A stretch of 64,000 nt of DNA from Sesamum alatum (taxonomy: Eukaryota; Streptophyta; Magnoliopsida; Lamiales; Pedaliaceae). Where the stretch lies: the NCBI GenBank assembly GCA_034509735.1, contig JACGWO010000012.1:24519188-24583187 (forward strand), written 5' to 3'. The notes beneath the pieces were generated by a model. That model saw nothing but the letters and a program-made list of their open reading frames with translations. It searched no databases and had not been told where the DNA came from. Shown in pieces: positions 48,526 to 62,700 of the stretch. Both the position numbers and the translations under genes were made by a program. Within the stretch, counting starts at the first letter, position 1. Each line of letters starts with the position of its first letter.

Positions 48526-49225
48526 ATATATATATATATAAACACTTATGCGCGTATATTTTTTGAACTAAATATTGTCATACAATTTTAAAAAATTATA
48601 TTGAACTTATATATGAGTTGTAAATAGTGCAAAATTATATATTTAATTAATTTATAATATTTAGATGAATGACATGTGTGCTCCTGTTGTGGACGAAGAA
48701 ACGAGACTGAAGGCATGTTGCTTGTTGCATGCAGGGATGATACGCATCCTTGAGAATATTCATACCATCTACTAATTCAGTTGGAGTACATGAAAGGTTG
48801 GTATTTCTAATTCATTTCAATTGACTTCTTAAATAATGCACGAGATCCACGTCGTAGTAACAACGAGACGCTCGATTAGATTGCACATACCAGTTAAAAA
48901 ACAGCCAATAAGGTGAGAAGTTCTAATTTTTAACCGGCACATGCAATGCACGTGCTATTTTTTCAGCCGATTTCAAATTTTATGGTCAAATCTGACATTG
49001 AATCGAAAAATTTAAAAAGGTATAGCACTATTTTACAACCCTAACAAAATAAAGGAATAAAACATTAAAGGAATAATTACAAGACTAAAAATACATTTAA
49101 GCTTAAACAAGAATCCCAATCCTTAAACCCTTTCTTTCTAATCGATTCTACACAAATTTTACACTTTAAGTGACATCAAAGTATAAATTCTTCCCCTAGG
49201 CCCTTTTTGTATATCATAAAAACAT
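48526..49225. other. Intergenic DNA between foldback elements
   Basis: Starts with an (AT)n stretch to 48540. AT-rich, no gene, RNA or bordered repeat recognised. A piece near 49010-49090 has the vocabulary of decayed foldback elements. Confidence 0.4.
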
Positions 49226-49635
49226 GGGTAAATTACATTTACTTTATTTGAAGTTTGGCATAATTACAAATACCCCTTCGTTGTTTGAAAAATTATAAAT
49301 ACCCCCTTGAGGTTTGTAATTTTTAATCAAAAGCTTGAAATTGACCATTTTGCCCTTGAATTTTTATAAAAATTGTAAAACAATCACCCAAGGCAAATTG
49401 TGTTATTCCATCTCAGTGTAAAAAACTTAAAAAACCCCTCCCTGTGCATTGTCGTCCAAAAAAATTTAAGAAGTAAATAAAAAATAATTCAGTACATAAG
49501 GGCACTTTGGTCAGTTTACCCATAAAAATGGGTTATTTGTTAGACGATTACAAACCTTAGGGGGTATTTGTAATTTTTCAAACAACGAGAAGTATTTATA
49601 ATTATATCAAACCTCATGGGAGCTAAATTTACCCT
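49226..49635. mobile_element. Mutator-type foldback element, family 1 copy 2, 410 bp
   Basis: Begins GGGTAAATTACATTTACTTT and ends GGAGCTAAATTTACCCT. Flanked by 9-bp repeats TAAAAACAT at 49217-49225 and 49636-49644. The arms carry ACAAATACCCC and GAAAAATTATAAATACCCCC-type sequence, inverted on the right as GGGGGTATTTGTAATTTTTC. It lies about 340 bp upstream of the GUX-type gene start. Confidence 0.87.
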
Positions 49636-49978
49636 TAAAAACATTCATTGTAAAAATTTGTTGGCATATGGAGACGACACTGCATTACCACCAATAATTG
49701 TCATTATCCATTTATGTGATGAACTAGTAATTACCGTTATATATGGAAAATTCGTACCCAAATTAAGTCTAATCGAACAAAACCAATCACACAACAAATA
49801 TATTATACTTGTTATATAATTGGTTCAAGTCCGACCAAACTTGATTTGGATCAGAATTTCCCATTACCATTACACACTTTTGGCAATTTAATAGAATCTT
49901 TAGCATTTACTGCACTTGAGGATGCTTTGTTAAGGCAATATCAGCAAATGAAGAAAATATATCAAAATTATTTCTTGC

Positions 49979-52821
49979 ATGAATAAATATGTCTTTCAAA
50001 AGTTAAACAAGAGAGTATCATCCCCTATGATGATGACCACAAATCTCTTTAGCTTCTCTCTCTTCATATTCTCTCTCACCCTCCTTTTCCTAACCATACT
50101 ATACAGTGAAAAGCTTTACAAGATTGATAGACATCAAAATGAAATTATGTCTATAAACATAAACTTTTCTTCAAGATCAAGTAGAAGTAGTACCCCTAGA
50201 TGGTACCAAGTTGTGGCAAGAAAGATCAACAGAAAAAAGATCAAAATCGGCTTACTTCACGTTGCAAACGGATCGTTCAACGAAGAAAGGGTGTACGGAG
50301 AAGAAGTAGAGGTGGTGAACATACCCTTCGAACATGTTTCTGAGGATGTAAAGTGGAACGACCTGTTTCCAGAGTGGATTGATGAAACTCTACCACGGGA
50401 CTCAAACAAGTGCCCGTATATCCCTATGCCACCGTTTGACAAGTATGATGACCTAGACGTGGTTGTGGCCGACGTTCCATGTGGAGAAGAAGGAAGAGGC
50501 CGCGGTAGGAACTACGATGATGTTTTAAGGTTACAAGTGAATTTGATGGTGGCTAACTTGTTGGTAAGAAGTGGGAGAAAGAATGTTAATGGGATTGATG
50601 ATCAAATAGTAGTATTTGCTGTGTTTAGAGGATCATGTGGTCCTATGTGGGAGATTTTTAGATGTGATGATCTATTATGGCATGAAGGGAAGTCTAGGGT
50701 TTATAAGCCTGAGTTGGGAAAATTGAAGCAGAAGGTGCTCATGCCTGTTGGATCATGTCAGCTTGCTCCTCCCATTGCAGAACCAGGTTACATTTTTGGT
50801 GCTTTTCAAATGAAATCATTCTTGATTTGAGTTATGACATATATGGCATGGTAGTGATCATTATAACATCTTGTTCTTTTTGTAAATAACGTATTCTTTA
50901 CTGTTAAAATACTAACGGAATATGATAGAAATGACTAAAAATAATAATATATGTAACTTATGGAATCATTAATGAGAATCTTGTAAATAATGAGACGAAA
51001 AATGTACTAGTTCTAAGATATGGGATGAACAATGTTATTTCCCTATAACGATAGTACACTTACAGAAATACAAAGATGTCGGGTGCTAAGACAACATTCC
51101 CTATGTATCATGTGGATCCACTAGAAAAAAAAAATAAAATAGTATTGGCTATAATTTTAAGGGTAAATTACAGTCACCTCCCCTGAGGTTTGGCATAATT
51201 ATAAATACCCCCCATTGTTTGAAAAATTATAAGTATCCCCTGAGGTATATAAATTTTTAACCAAAGGCCTAAAATTGACCATTTTGCCCTTAAATTTTTT
51301 ATTAAAATTGTAGAAAAATTAGTCAAGACAAATTGCATTACTGCTCCTCCGTGTAAAAAACTTAAGAAATCTCTCCCTACGCATTGTAGTCCAAAATTTT
51401 TTTAAGCATTAAATAAAAATAATTCAGTGCATAAGAGCATTTTAGTCAGTTCACCCATAAAAATGAATGGAAATGGGTTATTTGTTAGACAGTTACAAAC
51501 CTCAGAGGGTAATTGTAATTTCTCAAACAACAATGAGATATTTGTAATTATGTCAAACCTTAGGGGAGGTAGCTGTAATTTACCTTAATTTTAAAGGCTA
51601 TGAACTAAAACCCGTCGAAATTATCATTACTAACAAAGGTTAAATAAATCCAATGCAAGAAACTAGTTTTTCCACCATAAAAAAAAATTATTTGTCATAG
51701 TTAAGAGCCATGATAAAACATTTGTCATGATTTTTTAGCCACCTCGCAAAAACCACGATCAACAACCATTACGTGGCCATGGTCATTGACTATTTGCTGT
51801 TAAATGTTCTATTTCTTGTAACGATCATTGATTGAAAATGTCTTAAATTTAGACCAGAAAGAAAGGGAGACAAAATTGGTTTGTGGGATTATTGTCTCAT
51901 TAACAGCTTAAAGACTAATCACTCTTTGCATCATGAACTCTGCCAGGCCAAGATGGATGGAACAAAGCAAAAGAAGCTTATGTTACTGTGCTTCATTCAT
52001 CAGAAGATTACGTCTGTGGTGCAATAGCCTTGGCTCAAAGCATCATCAGATCAAACTCAACCAGAGACCTCATCGTACTCGTAGACGATTCGATATCCAC
52101 GAAATCCTTACAAGGGCTAAGAGCAGCAGGTTGGAAGATCAAGCACATAACAAGAATCCGCAGCCCTCATGCAAGAACTGAAACATACAACGAGTGGAAC
52201 TACAGCAAACTCCGAATATGGCAGCTCACAGAATACAGCAAGCTTATATTCGTTGACTCAGACTTCATACTCCTACGAAACACAGACGAGTTCTTCATCT
52301 ACCCACAGCTATCAGCTGCTGGGAACAGCCGGTACGTCTTCAACTCCGGATTCATGCTGGTCGAGCCATCAACCTGCACGTTCGACACCCTCATGAGACA
52401 AAGATTCAAGGTGGCTTCTTACAACGGGGGAGACCAGGGATTCCTTAATGAAATGTTCATGTGGTGGCACCGGTGGCCGACTAAGCTGAATTTTCTCAAG
52501 GATTTCAATCTCCTGCCTAATTATTCGATGCATGAACTCATCCCGGAAGATGTCTATGCCTTGCATTACTTAGGATTCAAGCCGTGGATGTGCCGTCTAG
52601 ACCAGGACTATGATTGCAACTGGGATGTGCCTGAGAATAAGCGGTTTGCAAGCGATTCGGCTCATCGGATATGGAGGCAAGTGTACAATAGCATGCCCAG
52701 TATGCTTAGAGTTCATTGTGTTATGACTCCGGAGATGGAAGATAGGAAAAGAATGCACATAGCAGCAATGGATTTTAATGGCAGTTTTGGCAGAAAGGTT
52801 GTCAATGCTGAAGACTCTTGA
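49979..52821 (+). CDS. GUX-type glycosyltransferase family 8 (UDP-glucuronate:xylan glucuronosyltransferase-like, GUX4/5 group)
   Basis: Two exons, 49979-50786 and 51947-52821, joined in phase 1 (CCA G|GC CAA), about 560 residues. It has a type II Golgi layout: short cytosolic tail, then a membrane anchor (FSFSLFIFSLTLLFLTILY), then the lumenal part. GUX hallmarks are WNDLFPEWIDE, DDLDVVVADVPC, EIFRCDDLLWHEG, LMPVGSCQLAPP, EAYVTVLHSSEDYVCGAIALAQS, YNEWNYSKLRIWQLTEY, the metal-binding DSD near residue 372 (LIFVDSDF), NGGDQGFLNE near 428 and HYLGFKPW near 475. Family enzymes add glucuronic acid side chains to xylan in the Golgi. YNEWNYSKLR and the overall length fit the GUX4/5 subgroup, whose activity is less well established. 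The exact start is uncertain; an ATG cluster at 50027-50035 (MMM) is an alternative. The intron contains a 425-bp MITE. Confidence 0.92.
51161..51585. mobile_element. Mutator-type foldback element, family 1 copy 3, in GUX intron
   Basis: Begins GGGTAAATTACAGTCACCTC and ends AGGTAGCTGTAATTTACCT. Identical 9-bp flanks TAATTTTAA at 51152-51160 and 51586-51594. The interior is closely similar to the copies at 39378 and 49226 (CCTAAAATTGACCATTTTG, GTTATTTGTTAGACAGTTAC). Located in the single intron of the GUX-type gene. Confidence 0.88.
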
Positions 52822-53254
52822 AGCAATTTGTAGTGATGAAATGGGAATGGGCTTCTGCATTATTAGATGACATTCTTGTTTACTTTCAGGTATAGATTTA
52901 GAGGCTTTATATTGGATTTTGCGTGGGGAAAATTGTTACTCAAGTCGCCGTTTACTTTCCATTATTAGGTTGTATAAACAATTCAATACAACCAAATAAG
53001 GTATGTACTTTACATTATGGAGGATCCTTTCTAATACAAGAATTCGATATTAATTACTATTTAGATTGTATAACTTGACCCACCTAAATAAAAGGGTTGA
53101 GTTGCTCAAACCTAAACAGCCTAAATAAACATAGTATAATTAATACAAAATACTTTTTCTTTTTCTATTGTGTCATCCAAAAACTCATTTCACAAAGTAA
53201 ATGGGGCTTTAAATGTACAAGTGAATGATAAACTTAACTATATCTTCTGTTAAG

Positions 53255-53294
<40 letters not shown>

Positions 53295-53745
53295 GTATTA
53301 CAAATCCTGGAATGTACTACAGATATCTGAAACCATTTAACCAGATATTTGACACTCCAAGAAATGAAATGGGAGAGTGCAACAGTGGAACAAACTAGTT
53401 CCACAATTTCATAGAAAAGCCCCCAAACTTTAGCTATATTGCATTAGGATATCAGAAACTCCAGAGACAAGCTGATACAAAGCATTCAGTGCACTTAGGA
53501 GTCAGAAAACAGGTATATTCATGGACTGGCTTCCTTCTACCACCACTGAGACAGATAAAACACCATAAATATGATCTGAATCTCATCATTAGCAACTCCT
53601 ATCTGGAAAATTTACAAATGTAATCAGTAATAGCCTCGAGTAAATAGAGGCTGCCTCTCTTTGTACTTTGGTATATTTCAACCTCAAGTAGCCTATTTTT
53701 TCCTGAGTAAAGTTATGTGACAGAATTCGCAGTATGATATCGTCT
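52822..53745. other. Spacer between convergent GUX-type and HASTY genes
   Basis: 3' untranslated regions of both genes. A compound (CA)n(TA)n microsatellite lies at about 53255-53294. No other gene or bordered repeat was seen. Confidence 0.55.
53255..53294. repeat. Compound (CA)n(TA)n microsatellite
   Basis: About 23 bases of CA repeat run directly into about 17 bases of TA repeat. Confidence 0.9.
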
Positions 53746-56700
53746 TTATGTAATTGCAGCCAATCCAATGGTATCCCCTTCATCTAGGCTGGTTTCTGGA
53801 GCAGCATCAGAATTGCGAGACCTCACTAAAAAGGCAATGGTTATGATCAGTGGAAGTATAAAAACAGTATCATAACTGACATAATCAACTTAGAAACACC
53901 ATCTGGTTCTGAATCCCTATCAAGGGTTGGCACCAATGAATTAACCACTGAACTGAAATCAACATTTCGCCAGCACTAAACTTGAAATGCCCACAGTAAT
54001 AAGCTATCGTTTTTATACTGCTTCAGTTTATAAAATCGTAATACAATCATCAGGTCATACTTGCAATCAAGTTTCAATAATAGAAACAAGCTAGAGATGC
54101 ATTGCATGCTTTGACTGATTCATATGAGGTTCCTTATACATGAGGTAAAACTATGTTCATGCAGATATGTCCATTGATGCAGTTCTTGTAGTCGATGTTA
54201 AGGAAATTGAACGTGTCGACATATGAAATTTTCAACCATCAAAATATGAAAAAGATTTATCAAAAAAATTCACAACTTGAGGACCAAGATTGACATTATA
54301 CACTCGTGTCAATCAAATTAGACTATAAATACCTCAATATATATTATTGCAGCAAATGGGACAGTTTACAGTAAATCACCTTAGACTGATAAATAAGTTA
54401 ATCAGCATCTGCGTATAAAACACAATAATTATTACCTAATATTTTCAACATGCCTTGCACATTGCGTAATTTTAGTTAAATTTGTTCAAAAGGTCCTTGT
54501 CCAATTGGTCTCAACTCTACGCAGCAGCCTATAAGACCTTGATTTATCACTCTACTAAGTAGGAGTCAGCCAAACCCCTCTGACCTAGGCACCAGGTGGC
54601 GCACTACTAAGAGGAGATGTTGACAGCCCTATTGAAGTCCAATACTTGGGGATTTGTATCACAAGAATTATAATCGCCAATTGTATTCTATTTTCCATTT
54701 TTCCTGTTTTCTTCATTTATGCTCTCTCTCTCTCTCTGTGTGGGCAGGTAAGTATGCATTGTTCACATGCAGATCACTTACTTGTGACATTTGTAATGAT
54801 GTTTACGGCCTTCTGAGTTGCAAGAGCCTTCAATTGGTTTCCCGTTGCCATAATTAAAAGACTTTTCATGTGTTGCTTTTGCTCCTTGGGGCTACCTGTC
54901 TTTGACAAAGCTTCTTCAAAGGCAAGTAGATCTTGTAGGGTAATGCATGGGAGAGAAAGCAGAATCTGCAAAAATAAATCAGGAATGATTATGTTGCATC
55001 AGCTGTTTCAGACATTATATGAGCAGTCAGCGATAATTTATCTCACATACAGTACAGTGATAGAAGGGCCTCAACATACCTGCCTGGGTGATGGATCTCT
55101 ATTGGACAAATAAATAAAGATCTCACGACAAAGACCAACCAACTCCGCACTTATAATAGCATTTGATTCGAGGGTTAAACCTTGGATGATAGCAGAAAAC
55201 AGATCTTTGCACACAAATTCTCTAAGTTCCACATTATCTGTTGAAATTGCAAGGAGAATTACTAGTCCACAGAGAGGAGTAACTTTAGACATAGCTTCAC
55301 TATCAGTCCATCCAAATGCTTCGATGCATATTTTCAAGATTGGAATCGCAAGATCTTTTTTATTCAATACAAATCTGCAAAAGAAATACCATGACATGAA
55401 GGACCTTGTACATTAATCATTACCATTAACCATGAACCATACATAAGAGGTTTATTCCAAACGTACCCAACCATAGAACTAGAAGCAAAGGCCCCCAAGT
55501 CTCTCGTAGAAGAATCATCCATCTGGTTTACTTGACCAGCCTGTTCTAATGAAGGAACCGCAGCATTAAGCCCAGGAGCAGCAAGAACGGAGAAAAGAGA
55601 ACAAATCTCACGTGTTAGGTCTCTAAGAAGCTTTTCCTCCATGACTTCCACTTTTAAGTCCGATCCAGCAAGTACCCCATGAAGGTCAGGAACTTTTGCT
55701 TTGCCTTCTCGTAAAAGACTAGACCACGAACAGGTAAGAGCTTGCCAAACATGAAGAAATAATGGATGCAGGAGTTTTTCCAGCCACGCATCCCACAGAT
55801 CTGAGGGACAGAATTTAACCAGGGGAACTAAAGCCAAGTGTACCAGCTGTTTTATATGTCTGAACTCCATGTACTGTATGTTTTCCACCAACGCCAGAAT
55901 TACAGAATGAGGGTCTACGCATCTGAAAAAGGAATCTCCGAGGGTTGCAGATAAACCTAATATGCTATACCTACAGCAAGAAAATTATAATTAGATAAAA
56001 TGCGCTCTCCACATTAACATAACTATTTGGGACAGAACATTCCCATAATAAGGCCATCTGCAACTGCAAACATAAGAGCTGACAAATGCTTATGGATAGG
56101 ATCACTCTTTTGCTTATAAGTTCATGAGAGTCATGTCAGAAAAGAGTCATACGGCCAGGGAGAAAGACCATGTTCTTCCTATGTTGTAATATTAACATCT
56201 TACAAGAAGGAAGCTTTGACTGAGGCTGTAAGAATTGATTTTTATCAACAGAAAGGACAGTAGGATAAAGTTAGAAAAAATATAGCGAACAAACAAATTA
56301 TAAAAATAAAAAGTAAAAAGGCATAGACTTTCAATATTATTCCTGAAATTTGAAGTAAGAACAATTCAGGGGATGGACATCAGAGAGAATTTTTCTCTAT
56401 AATATTTGATTCTATCAAAATGATCATTCAAGAGAAATATTTCATGTCTAGAACTCTGTGATTGTGATACCCTATCAACTCACCCACCTCCTGCTTTCAG
56501 TATACAACTACATTAACTACAATACCCAAACTCTCTAACCCTTGCAGGGAAAAGCTCACTTAGATGCCAAACCAACATTCAACAACCTAACCCCAAAATC
56601 TTAAGCATCACTCTGGGCTGAGAGATCTTTGACAGAACCATAAGAATCACGTCAATCAGAATCTATTATTTGCATCAATGATAGAATGCAGGTAGAAAAA

Positions 56701-59700
56701 GCATCAAGTAGGTTCCAAGTAATGAACCAAAATAATTTCCACCATCCTGGTTGGATGCAACTCCGATTGTGCCAATGCTTAATCCCATCCCACCAAGTTC
56801 AAACAACAGGTTCATTTGTCTTCCGTTGAATCTCTGTCCTATCTGACAGTGAAGAAAGTTTCAATTTGCATTACATAGTGATGAAAGATGGTCAGTAAGT
56901 TTGCGTTCCAGCAATGACTTGATAAAGCAGTGGTCACAATGGGACTCAATGGTGAAGGAGGTGAGAAGTTAGTGAAGATCAGTGAAATCTGTCATTGATG
57001 AGGCTGCAGGTATGTGGAACAAGTAACATGATCAAGCTCTAGGACTAGGAGGATAGATTCAGATGGCATAATTTCATACTTGATCTCCTTTCCCTTTCTC
57101 CCAACAGTTATTTCTCATTCTTGTATTCTACAATGAGACCTACAATATCTTGGGAAAGCAAATTTGAGATTTAGGAAAACATTACTACCCTTAGTCAATG
57201 AAAGAAACTCACTATTTTATTTTGGGTAAGCAAAGAAGAAAAAGGTAGACAAGCTAGGAACTCCCAAGTTTTACACTGGCCTCAAACAGACTATATATAT
57301 GCATATATATATATATATATATAACATGTATTCTTCTGGGATTATCTTGAAAATGTCAACTCAAACCACAAACAGCCTGAAAGTCAAACCATAAAATAAA
57401 GACCGTATGAGCATCAGTTTGTGCCTGTTAATTTTCTCTTTCTTCTATTCGTTATTTTCTTAGATCAACAGGTGCAGAAGCAGAAACAAGAAATAGACAT
57501 CTGAGCGAAAGAAGTTCAAACTTGGAAAGTATGTCATATAAACTTTAATATAATTGATTGATATTTGGCATGAAATGTTGCCATCAAAAGTAAAATCACG
57601 TACCCACTATCTCTTATTCCTCTCAACCAATTCCTTATATCAGCTTCATTAGACTCTGAATAAGCTTCCCTGCTGATATCAAACTGAGATCCATCATGAA
57701 AAGTTAATGCACCCTTGGGCAGTTTAGTCTTTCCTTCTCCAAGAAGACCGGCCTTTTCAACATCACTCATTGACATTGCCGCCCTCATTTCTCCAGGAAG
57801 AGCTTGTGTAACAGAAGGAGACCAAAGAGCATGTATCGCACGAAGTAGCTGGTCATTACAAACCCACCATAATCATCAACTTGATGTATTAGAAGATGAT
57901 AATCCTATTTATTTAGGCTTATTTTACCAGAATCAATGGAAAAGCTGCAGTAGATATATCAAACACAGCATCCTTACTTTAAGAAGAGGCGGCAGCATCC
58001 ACGAGAGATGGGAAACCATTGGGTGCTCAGCGGGCGAATTTGTTTTTGAACTGTTCTCTGAACTCAAACTACCTTTCCTAAAACCACTCCTCTTCAGTGC
58101 CTTCTCAAAGAATGTTACTGTGTGGAAGACTGACCACATAAACTGTGTGTCAGCGCAAAGGCGAAGTAAGCTGGTTGAGTCAGTTAAATATGACTCTTGC
58201 CACTCTGATTGAGTCCATTGCTTGCTCAAAGGCTCTAGCAACCAGACCAAAACTTCTTGTTGCTGTTGAACCCTGGAAGTTTAGCAATTCATAAAATCAG
58301 TTGGATTACAAAAACCTCAGAAGAAATGTACCAAAAACTGTTTCTCCATCATGTGATTACCCAGCAGACGAAGCCATAACAAGAAATGCTTCACCTAGAA
58401 GATTTTGCTCCGCACGTAGTAAAACACCTTCCGTTTGCAAATATGTCATAGTGCTAGCAATTCCCTGTAAACAATTTCTAATATAAATGAAGAAATTGCA
58501 TTATTTTACCAAATTCTACCTATCAAAATTCACATGAGCAGGGAAACATTGTGTCTAGTATTACAGTATGTTCATTTGAATCCCAAATATCACTAACTAT
58601 TAAGACATTAAGATTCACAAAGAGAAAGTGAAGTCCATATATTTACCAAGGATGATGGCTATAGATAAACCATCTTCAACACGATTTCAACAATGTCTGC
58701 TGCTTGTGAGATCAGCAAACTTGAATGTTCACCAAAAGTTGATTTAAGGACAGCCCCCTCAAGTTCAGTTTGTCGTAACCCAAATAAACTTGATGGGCAT
58801 ATCTATTATGATTAGTTATAGACACAATACTGTCAAGCTAGACCTCACTTCATCCACTGCTGCATATAACTCTTCCACGTTAGTGCCGCAAGTTCATTAG
58901 GACTTAGACTCTATGATGGAACTAGAGCCAATCAATTTATGGGTATGGCTAAAGCCCTATAGACTGTAGATCTAGTAACACCCGTTTCCGGCTCTGTGCT
59001 TGAGATTACTGAGAAGGATCCAGAACACTATAACTGCCACATTTCAAAAAATATCTGCCCTCATTCAAATGTATAATATCCAAAAATTGCCACAATGTAG
59101 CAAGTGCAACTTTTTTCTTAACACCATGTGGCATTGGGTGATGATCTTCAACATTAGAGTGTCCACTAGCATGGTCATCACTGGTCAGCCAAGTCATTAT
59201 CAGCATGCACCCTCTAAACAGTGGGGTGTGCGCAACTAAAAGCAAGGATGAGCAAGCTTATAATACAAGTTCATTGGAACCCTAATGACAAAAAAGGTCT
59301 TCAAAGTACCAAGTCACTAGTTGTCTGCAGAGTTTTTAAACATTTTCGTATCCGGAGCTAACAATTTGTCCATGACAAAGTAACAGTAGTGCCATTTCAT
59401 GAACTTCTAATTTGACTTCAACTAATTTGATCAAAGTCTAACCAATCTCAAGCCTAACGTAACTAAATAGTAACTCGAAAAATGCGTATTAAGGAATAGC
59501 GAAAGAATAGTTGAAAACAGTAAGCCACGGCTGAAGGCATGGGAGGCGCAGCCCCTGCACGTATTCACAAAAACATGCACCTTGGCTCATGCAGCCACCA
59601 TTTCATACAGCACTGCACTGGCCTTCAATGAGATATCCAGCACAAAGTACAAAAGCCCTAGGCTCCAGGTAGGTTACCCCTTAGAGTCCTCAACAATAGC

Positions 59701-62700
59701 TTCTTCTCCAAGTTTCTCTTGTCTTTCTTTTATTTCTTCTTGCTACTTACTTTCTTTCTTGTTTTCTCTCCCCTCCCTTCTTCTCACCTTTTTTATATTT
59801 TCTACTTTTCCCCCAACCCAGCCTACAACGTCTTCTATTCTTTCAGTTGCTGTTCATCAGTATGTTCTTTTTTCCTTCTATCTTTCTTTTACATTTTTAT
59901 TCCCCTCTTTTCTGAATTTGCTGAAATTTTTGTAGTGAGCATTTTTTCCTCATTCATCCTTTTCCTATAGATTAAATGTTGAATTCACTTTCTTTATATT
60001 GGAATTGTCGTGCCACAGAAATTTGTTTCTTTCTTATCTTCATATTTTTTATGCAATATATTTGTGAAGGATACTTGTACTGTGGAGATATAGTGAAAAG
60101 GATGTAATACTGATAAATAAGGTGTGCACTGTGCCATGCCCCAAGAATCCAGACAACTTTGCGCCATGAGTTGTTAACGACAATTACAGAACCACTCATC
60201 TCGATGAAGAAAATCATAAAACAAAAAGTACTGTCATATAAACTAAGTTCGAGTAGAAGAAAACCAAATTTTTTTCACAAATAATGGTATCAATTTTTAA
60301 GCAATAGGTATCAGGACTCATGACATGCTGTTCGTTATGTGTGATTGAGGGCTATCAGAACAGCATGACCCTAAAAGATTAGGAGAATTGTTTTAGTTTA
60401 TGAGGACTTTGACAGGAGGAAGGATTTAAAGGCAGGAAACATAAGTCTAGATAACAAGATGATTAGTGAATTGCAACAGGACGACCGCTAGAACAATAGT
60501 CCAGAATAAGAACCAAAGAGATTTGGTACTCATTCTGTAAGGATATAGCAGCACCATTTTACTTTATCAAAAGCAAAATAGAAAATTGCACATTTCCCAA
60601 ACCATCCATGACACCACCTTCCTCCCGGAGTCTCGACACTTTTAACCCTCTTATTTGAAATTGGAAATTGATGGTGGAAAGGATGCAGGAAAATTATGAT
60701 ATACTACCCAACAAAAAAGGAAAATGCAGCTTCCAGCTCCCGAAACCCAATAACTGAAAGAGGAAGTGTATCAGATTCGATCTGTACAATCTAGGACTAT
60801 TCTTGCCCTCGCTGCACTTCAAATAACCCATAAACTCATCCAGCATGACCCTAGATACTGCTACACCACAAATACACTGAAAGCCTTAAGCCACATATGA
60901 AAATTCCACCAACAAAAGTAATTTTTATATGTTTACTTGTGCTTTATCTGTCTATTCCCCATGATCTTTCAGTTCTCAGAGGTTCTCCGATCCAGAAAAT
61001 ATCTTGGAAATGTGCCCTAGCTCGTGATCCCACATTAGCAGATTACTCGCCATTCTCACAGAATGCGGACTTCTAAAACATTTTCAGTTAACTGTAAAAC
61101 ATGCATCTCTAACTTGTGTATTGTTCATGGTTTTCTTTTTCTAATAGTTCTATTAGACAGGCACTCAAGAAGTGGCAGAAGTGAAGACATTCACTAATCG
61201 TGATACAAGTTCCACAGAGCATTTTCCTGTGTATTCTAGAGTAAGTATCGTTATTGCAAGTCATGATTCCTCTCACACTAAAAGAAATTGAGATACTGAA
61301 CAGATAAGACACATTATAAAAATTAGATATTTTATTACATCATTGAAATTAATCAAAACTAAATGAGATCACAAGAAATAATGAGAGACATGTACCTTCA
61401 TGTGAGGTAAGAGGCTCTCGTTAGCAGCCTTAGCAATTCGAATGAAGGATGTACATATCTGCAATCTTGCACGCCGAGCACTGCTTGTTGAAGGATCCTA
61501 CACAAATTGATTGGGGTTTAAGAAGTGTAAGGAACTTGTTGTAAATTGCATTCAATACTCAAAAGAAGACAAGAAACAACCTTAACCATGAAGGGTAGCG
61601 ATGTTAATAGTTCAAAAAGTTTATTGATTACGGCGCCAACAGCATCTGGGTAGTACCTCAAGAAAGGACCCAATGCATCTAAATAGTGGCCAAGAACTTC
61701 CACCAGTGTTGGTTCAGTCCATTTCAATGAAATAAGCTGTTGAAGCAGACCTTCAGGTGACAGTAACCAGATCAGCAGAAGTTAGACACACCAAAGGAGA
61801 AGCTTCATATATATGGATGTGGCAGTCATCAAACCTTCAAATATTTGATGCAAGGAAAGCTGAATTTCAGTGCTGTGCTTGCCATATTCATTTGATCCAT
61901 CAAAAATTGCGGTGACAACATTTTCTAAAGCCAAATGCATGCTTTCTATCATGGCCAAATCCTTGATTCCAAAGTCAACAAGAATCGCGACAAAATGCGA
62001 TAGAAAATGTTAGCATGTGACTAAACAAGAATAAAGCTGCCAGTAAATTTAAAGATGTTAAAGATCTGACACAGGAAGGAAGTAAACATGGGTCTTGAAA
62101 CTTACTTTTGTAGGTAGAAGCACAAGCATAAAGCTCTTTATAACTTCAGTAATTCTCTCAGACACTTTAGCAGCAGCTACAAGGGGCTTGTGACATGCAA
62201 TGAAACGGATCAATTCCAACTGCATGGCCAAAGAGAGCCCTTCAATATTTGTATTCCATACGAAATCTTGCATCTGATATAATTTTCCACTACTTCTTTA
62301 ATTTGCCATCATAAACCCCTTGTCAAAAGTGCTCATCACTATTAAGGGATAATTACATAGATACTCCTGATCTTAGGCACAATTGCAGAAGTAATTTATA
62401 ATTGCGAAGTCCCCTTGTCAGTGCAGGTCGAACCAAAAAAGTGACCATGTTTCAGACAATCTATCCCCATAAAATATCCAACTTGAAGAAATTGTGGGAG
62501 CTTTGTTTCTCTCCATCAAAATCTCTCTTCTTTTCTTTCTCATGTCTATATCCACAATAAGCATGTGTGCATACATACACACAGACATAACGACTAAGAC
62601 ATACATATTATACTAGGGATAGGTTTTGCAGGGTTGGGGATGGGGGGTGGCAAGTGGGTAATATAGGTGTATGCTGCTAGGGCAGGAGGGTGGGTGTTAG

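Noticed and set aside
62220..62276. Upstream extension of the HASTY exon (MQDFVWNTNIEG...)
   Set aside because: The frame is open, but family spacing (SRL|LELIRFIACHKPL) supports the acceptor CATGCAG just before 62219, making this part intronic.
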